Shown here one piece after another: positions 14,428-17,920 of a DNA stretch of 17,920 nt (positions are counted from its first letter, which is position 1; each line of letters opens with the position of its first letter). The translations under genes were made by a program, and so were the position numbers. Origin of the DNA: an uncultured Armatimonadota bacterium. Its GTDB lineage: Bacteria > Armatimonadota > Armatimonadia > Armatimonadales > Armatimonadaceae. Location of the stretch: positions 1 through 17,920 of the forward strand of contig CAIRTT010000436.1 of the NCBI GenBank assembly GCA_903881535.1, in the 5' to 3' direction. The notes beneath the pieces were generated by a model, which saw only the letters and a program-made list of their open reading frames with translations, had not been told where the DNA came from and searched no databases.

Positions 14428-15420
14428 ATGCAATACCGCCCTCTTGGCCGTACTGGTGTACAGGTCAGCACGTTATGTCTGGGAACGATGAACTTTGGGG
14501 ATGACTGCAGCGAGTCAGATTCTATTGAGATGGTGCATCGGGCACTCGATGAAGGGATTAACTTCATCGACACCGCAGACATGTATTCTCAGGGTCGCGC
14601 TGAGGAGATTACGGGTAAAGCGCTTCAGGGCGCGAACCGCTCCCGCGCCATCCTTGCGACCAAGGTTTTCAACCGCATGGGGGATGGTGTGAACGCTTGG
14701 GGCAGCCACCGTAATCACATCATCGAAGGGTGTCATGCATCCCTCAAACGCCTCGGAACCGATTACATCGACCTCTATCAGCTCCATCGGCCACACCCGG
14801 ATGTCCCTATCGACGAGACACTTCGCGCCCTGGATGACCTTGTTCGGGCAGGAAAAGTCCGCTCGATTGGGACATCCACGTTTGCGGCTTGGCAGGTCAC
14901 CGAGGCCTTATGGGCATCCAAAGAGCTTGGCCTGAACCGCTTTGTCACCGAGCAGCCTCCATACAATCTGCTGGATCGGCGGATCGAGCGTGAGCTAATC
15001 CCGATGTGTCAGACATACGGCATCGGTATCCTTCCTTGGGCACCACTCGCTGGCGGCTTGCTGACGGGTAAGTACATATCGGGGCAGCAGCGTCCTATGG
15101 ATGCAAGATATGCGTCCCGGACGGCCCCGATGAATCGCGACCACGAAGCAGCACTCATTAAAGTTGAGGAGTATGTTGCGTGGTGCGGAACCCAAGGTCT
15201 GGCACCATCGGATGTCGCGCTTGCATGGTTGATACAACAGCCCGGGGTAACCAGTCCGATTATCGGTCCAAAGTCGATGCAGCAGTACACCGCCTACATG
15301 AAATCCGCGGAGCTTACGCTGACAGCAACGCAGCTTTCGGACATCGATGCGATTTTCCCGCCAGGAACCCACATCAGCAACTATTACAGCGCCAACTTTG
15401 GACCAAATGCACGCTGGTAG
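14428..15420 (+). CDS. Aldo/keto reductase
   Basis: A 330-residue NAD(P)H-dependent TIM-barrel oxidoreductase. It has the family N-terminus MQYRPLGRTGVQVSTLCLGT and the catalytic tetrad D48 and Y53 (FIDTADMY), K79 (ATKV) and H120 (QLHRP). Cofactor-side motifs are SIGTSTFAAWQ (about 145-155), TEQPPYNLLDRR (about 173-184) and PWAPLAGGLLTGKY (about 203-216), with IIGPKSMQQ near the C-terminus. AGGAG 9 nt before the ATG, and only 3 nt after the GH106 stop, make it the second gene of the rhamnosidase operon. Context suggests it acts on a sugar or on lactaldehyde formed from rhamnose, but this is inference; the sequence alone gives only a generic aldo/keto reductase. Confidence 0.92.
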   Translation: MQYRPLGRTGVQVSTLCLGTMNFGDDCSESDSIEMVHRALDEGINFIDTADMYSQGRAEEITGKALQGANRSRAILATKVFNRMGDGVNAWGSHRNHIIEGCHASLKRLGTDYIDLYQLHRPHPDVPIDETLRALDDLVRAGKVRSIGTSTFAAWQVTEALWASKELGLNRFVTEQPPYNLLDRRIERELIPMCQTYGIGILPWAPLAGGLLTGKYISGQQRPMDARYASRTAPMNRDHEAALIKVEEYVAWCGTQGLAPSDVALAWLIQQPGVTSPIIGPKSMQQYTAYMKSAELTLTATQLSDIDAIFPPGTHISNYYSANFGPNARW

Positions 15421-15488
15421 TTGGAGTCGTTCAACAGGATTGCCGGTCGCGGTATCAGGCAGAGTAGAATGCAGGCAGAGGTCTTAGT

Positions 15489-16274
15489 GTGCGAAATAAT
15501 GTCGTAAACATGCGGAGTCAGTTTCAGGCATCCGGGACGCCCGTCACCTACATCATCATTGCAGGAAATGTCCTGACGTTTCTGGCATCCTTTGTCGGAA
15601 TGGGGAGCGGTTTCTCCCCGATGTTTCTGGCTGCAACATCGGAAACATTCCCGATGCTCCCGATTACGGCAGTCACTTGGCCGTTGGTCTCGACCACCGA
15701 TCCTATTTCACTCTTCTTTGGCATCATGTGGGCGCTCTGGGTTTGCGGAAGCCTTGAGCGCAGCTGGGGCAGCCAGGTGTTCGCATGGTTTGTCGTCGCC
15801 CTTAGCGCCATCACCACACTCGCGTGCTGGGGCCTAGGCGCGCTCCTCCATGCGCCATTTGGTCTCGCTGGTCTATGGCTAGGTTTAGCCGCTCCCACGG
15901 TTGCATGGTGTTACATCAACCGCAGCGAAAAAGTATCCATTTACTTCATCTTCAAAATCCCGGCACCGTGGCTTGGTGCAATCACGGTAGCAAGCTGTAT
16001 TTATCAAATCGCAGTCACTGCTGGCAACCCGATCATGGGTCTTGCTGGCCTGATATCGCCCGCCCTTGCCTATTGGTATGCGAGCGGTGCCCGCTTCACG
16101 CTTGGAAAAGACCGCAGTAAGTCACGCTTTGATGGCTTTGAGAACGAAGTGCGCGATGCAGCGCCAAGCAATCCGATTGCGCGCTTACTGGATGGCATCC
16201 GGCGGAAACAGCGGGATGCGAAGATAAAGAAAATGTTTAAGAACAGTGGACTGGGTGACGACGATAAGGACTGA
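15489..16274 (+). CDS. Rhomboid-fold membrane protein, probably without protease activity
   Basis: A 261-residue integral membrane protein with about six hydrophobic segments (roughly 19-38, 73-89, 96-120, 124-141, 158-176, 181-199) and a charged cytosolic tail (RRKQRDAKIKKMFKNSGLGDDDKD). The motif CGSLERSWGSQVFAWF (86-101) matches the loop and second helix of rhomboid-family proteins (GxLExxWG). Where active rhomboids have GxSG, this protein reads GLAG (125-128), with Ala in the serine position, and I see no matching His late in the protein; it is therefore probably a pseudo-rhomboid or derlin-like protein. The GTG start at 15489 is supported by AGAGG 7 nt upstream; ATG at 15510 is an alternative. 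Its last 29 bases overlap the start of rsgA, so the two are linked. Confidence 0.7.
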   Translation: MRNNVVNMRSQFQASGTPVTYIIIAGNVLTFLASFVGMGSGFSPMFLAATSETFPMLPITAVTWPLVSTTDPISLFFGIMWALWVCGSLERSWGSQVFAWFVVALSAITTLACWGLGALLHAPFGLAGLWLGLAAPTVAWCYINRSEKVSIYFIFKIPAPWLGAITVASCIYQIAVTAGNPIMGLAGLISPALAYWYASGARFTLGKDRSKSRFDGFENEVRDAAPSNPIARLLDGIRRKQRDAKIKKMFKNSGLGDDDKD

Positions 16275-17247
16275 TGAAACAGCTCAGACGTATGATGGTC
16301 TGATTCTCGAAGCCGGTCGTGGCCAATATCTGGTCCAGACCACGGATGGTGCCAAGGTACGCTGCAAACTGCGCGGCAACCTCAAGAAACGTCTGACGTT
16401 TACCGAGACAGCAAACCATTCACGACGTGTCGAAAAGGTCAAAAAGCTCCAGGAAACGGATCCGTGTGCGGTTGGCGACCGCGTTGCGATTGGGATCGAT
16501 TTCACCAGTAGCGAAGGGGTCATTGAACACGTCTACGAGCGCCGCGGGATTCTTGCGCGCCAGAGTGGTAATGAGCGTGAGCGCCAAACCCTTGTTGCAA
16601 ATCTTGAGCTGGCCGTCATAGTGTTTTCTGTTGCTGAGCCACGCCTCGACCCATACAAACTGGACCGTTTTCTGGTCCTCGCTGAGGATAATGACCTTGA
16701 ATGCGTCATTGTTATCAACAAATGTGATCTCCCACCAGACTCCGACATTGATGCCTTCTGCAAGCTTTACGAAAATATCGGGTATCAGGTCATTCGCACG
16801 AGCAAGGCCACTGGGGATGGAATCGAAGAGCTCCGTGATGCCTTATCTGGCAGGATTTCTGCGCTGTGTGGCCCAAGCGGCGTCGGGAAGTCATCCCTGC
16901 TTAACTGCCTGCAACCTGGTCTTGCGCTAAAGATTGGCATCACCGGTGATGTCACCCACGCCGGCAGGCATACAACTGTCCGGGCCAGTCTCCTGCCGCT
17001 CGAGTGCGGTGGTTGGGTTGCCGATACGCCGGGCCTACGCCAAGTCGAATTTTGGGACCTCCCCCCGGATGACATCGCGTGGTGCTTTCCCGAAATGTCA
17101 TCCGTCATCAATGATTGCCGATTTGCAAACTGTCGGCATGACAGCGAGCCGGGATGTGCTGTAAAGGCTCAAATTGCAAAGGGAAACCTATCGGAACATC
17201 GCTATACAAGCTACCTCTCGATGATCGCCCCTAAGGCACTCACGTAA
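16246..17247 (+). CDS. rsgA: Small ribosomal subunit-dependent GTPase RsgA
   Basis: A 333-residue circularly permuted GTPase that proofreads late assembly of the 30S subunit. An N-terminal OB-fold (about 15-100; VRCKLRGN, AVGDRVAIG) is followed by the G motifs in permuted order: G4 NKCD (158-161), then G1 GPSGVGKSS (209-217), G2 RHTT (241-244) and G3 DTPG (260-263). The C-terminal zinc site has C291, C296, H298 and C304 (CRFANCRHDSEPGC). Everything needed for activity is present. The start is a GTG at 16246, inside the end of the upstream rhomboid-like gene; another GTG at 16255 is possible, and neither has a strong ribosome site, so coupling to the upstream gene is likely. No clear intrinsic terminator follows. 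Confidence 0.95.
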   Translation: MDWVTTIRTDETAQTYDGLILEAGRGQYLVQTTDGAKVRCKLRGNLKKRLTFTETANHSRRVEKVKKLQETDPCAVGDRVAIGIDFTSSEGVIEHVYERRGILARQSGNERERQTLVANLELAVIVFSVAEPRLDPYKLDRFLVLAEDNDLECVIVINKCDLPPDSDIDAFCKLYENIGYQVIRTSKATGDGIEELRDALSGRISALCGPSGVGKSSLLNCLQPGLALKIGITGDVTHAGRHTTVRASLLPLECGGWVADTPGLRQVEFWDLPPDDIAWCFPEMSSVINDCRFANCRHDSEPGCAVKAQIAKGNLSEHRYTSYLSMIAPKALT

Positions 17248-17304
17248 AAACCAGATTTCCAGGTTTCATGAGGCTGGAGTGTCCTTCCGGTAGAATAATC
17301 ATCA

Positions 17305-17920
17305 ATGGACACAACCCCTGACACCAGCTGGAAGCGTTTTTTCGAAGCGCTAGGCCCTGAGGGCTATCTCTCGGAGACATTCACAAAGAACACCGATGCC
17401 GAATTGGATTTCGTGATGGATGTCTGCGGGCTGACGCCAGGGATGAAAATCTTGGACATGGGATGTGGCCCTGGGCGACATGCGCTTGGGCTCGCAAAGC
17501 GCGGACTCAATGTTGTTGGTGTGGACTTCTCTGAAAAATTTATCGAGTTCGCACGCTCTGCAGCAGCGGACTGCGGTGTCTCCGACCTTACGGAATTTGT
17601 CGTCGCGGATGCACGTGACTTTGTCCGGGCCCGTACTTTCGATGCAGCGGTATGCCTTTGTGAGGGTGGCTTTGCTCTCCTGCAAACCGATGAAGACAAT
17701 GTCAGAGTGTTGCGCCACATCGCCGCGAGCCTCAAACCTGGCGCCCCTTTTCTGCTGACTACGATGAACGGCTACCGCACGATTCGCTTGGCGGGTACCG
17801 CAACCGATACTGTTTTGGACTCCACGACGATGGTTGAATCCTGGATTCAGGATGACGGGACTGAGCTCAAAGGTCGGCATTTTATCGTTCCAGAGCTCGA
17901 GCGGATGCATCGTCAGGCCA
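17305..17920 (+). CDS. Class I SAM-dependent methyltransferase (3' partial)
   Basis: An open frame from ATG at 17305 runs off the right edge without a stop, giving at least 205 codons. The protein begins MDTTPDTSWKRFFEALGPEG and has a typical SAM-binding motif I, ILDMGCGPGRHALGLAKRG (about 53-71), an acidic residue in VVGVDFSEKFIEFA (about 74-87), VADARDF (about 104-110) and the later strand FLLTTMNG. Without the C-terminus the substrate class (small molecule, tRNA or other) cannot be decided; similar proteins are often annotated only as methyltransferase type 11 or 25. The ribosome site is weak. It lies 57 nt after rsgA on the same strand and could be in the same transcript. Confidence 0.88.
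   Translation, partial: MDTTPDTSWKRFFEALGPEGYLSETFTKNTDAELDFVMDVCGLTPGMKILDMGCGPGRHALGLAKRGLNVVGVDFSEKFIEFARSAAADCGVSDLTEFVVADARDFVRARTFDAAVCLCEGGFALLQTDEDNVRVLRHIAASLKPGAPFLLTTMNGYRTIRLAGTATDTVLDSTTMVESWIQDDGTELKGRHFIVPELERMHRQA

Noticed and set aside
17350..17910. 186-codon minus-strand frame at the right edge
   Set aside because: The plus strand encodes a clear SAM methyltransferase with motif I over the same bases, so the minus frame is a shadow.
1..17920. CRISPR array, insertion sequence or prophage
   Set aside because: There are no spaced direct repeats, no transposase or integrase motifs and no phage structural genes; the only sizeable repeat is the tandem duplication at 7810-8290.

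Overview
The window is a dense bacterial chromosome segment with short intergenic gaps, moderately high G+C by eye, and no transposase, integrase, phage gene or CRISPR array. The host looks like a diderm (two-membrane) bacterium: there is the end of a PilT twitching ATPase, a small beta-barrel protein ending in Phe, and several exported enzymes. The mix of a Streptomyces-type xylose isomerase, a Pseudomonas stutzeri-type L-rhamnose isomerase and a GH106 rhamnosidase would fit Armatimonadota or a similar soil/plant-polysaccharide phylum. That placement is inference only; no marker gene settles it.

Layout. (1) 1-239: tail of pilT, then back-to-back terminators. (2) 372-2696, minus: an FkbM-family methyltransferase followed directly by an exported M28 metallopeptidase with a PA domain. 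(3) 2933-3925, plus: a membrane-anchored zinc-ribbon protein of unknown function, ending at a strong bidirectional terminator. (4) 4007-6815, minus: lytic transglycosylase, then xylose isomerase and a small outer-membrane-type beta-barrel 12 nt behind it, with a perfect inverted repeat just upstream of xylA. (5) 6882-6970, minus: tRNA-Ser(GCU). (6) 7111-8290, plus: an exported alpha/beta hydrolase whose last third, stop codon and terminator are tandemly duplicated. (7) 8382-8663, minus: a solo LuxR-type HTH protein. (8) 8843-10374, minus: birA and an RsmJ/YpiP-like methyltransferase in overlap. (9) 10472-15420: a divergent rhamnose locus, with L-rhamnose isomerase on the minus strand and a GH106 alpha-L-rhamnosidase plus aldo/keto reductase on the plus strand. 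(10) 15489-17247: a rhomboid-fold membrane protein that appears to lack the catalytic serine, overlapping rsgA. (11) 17305-17920: a class I SAM methyltransferase that runs off the window.

How they may work together. The clearest functional unit is sugar use: rhamnose released from rhamnosides by GH106, isomerised by RhaI, with the AKR possibly reducing an aldehyde product; xylose isomerase and the esterase-like hydrolase fit the same plant-glycan lifestyle. Neither the rhamnosidase nor the lytic transglycosylase has a recognisable signal peptide, which raises the question of where they act. The remaining genes are housekeeping (RsgA, BirA, tRNA, rRNA-type methyltransferase). I found no convincing new multi-gene defence or mobile system. 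The best leads are the tandem gene-end duplication, the xylA operator-like repeat, the apparently signal-less rhamnosidase locus and the rhomboid-like protein translationally linked to RsgA.
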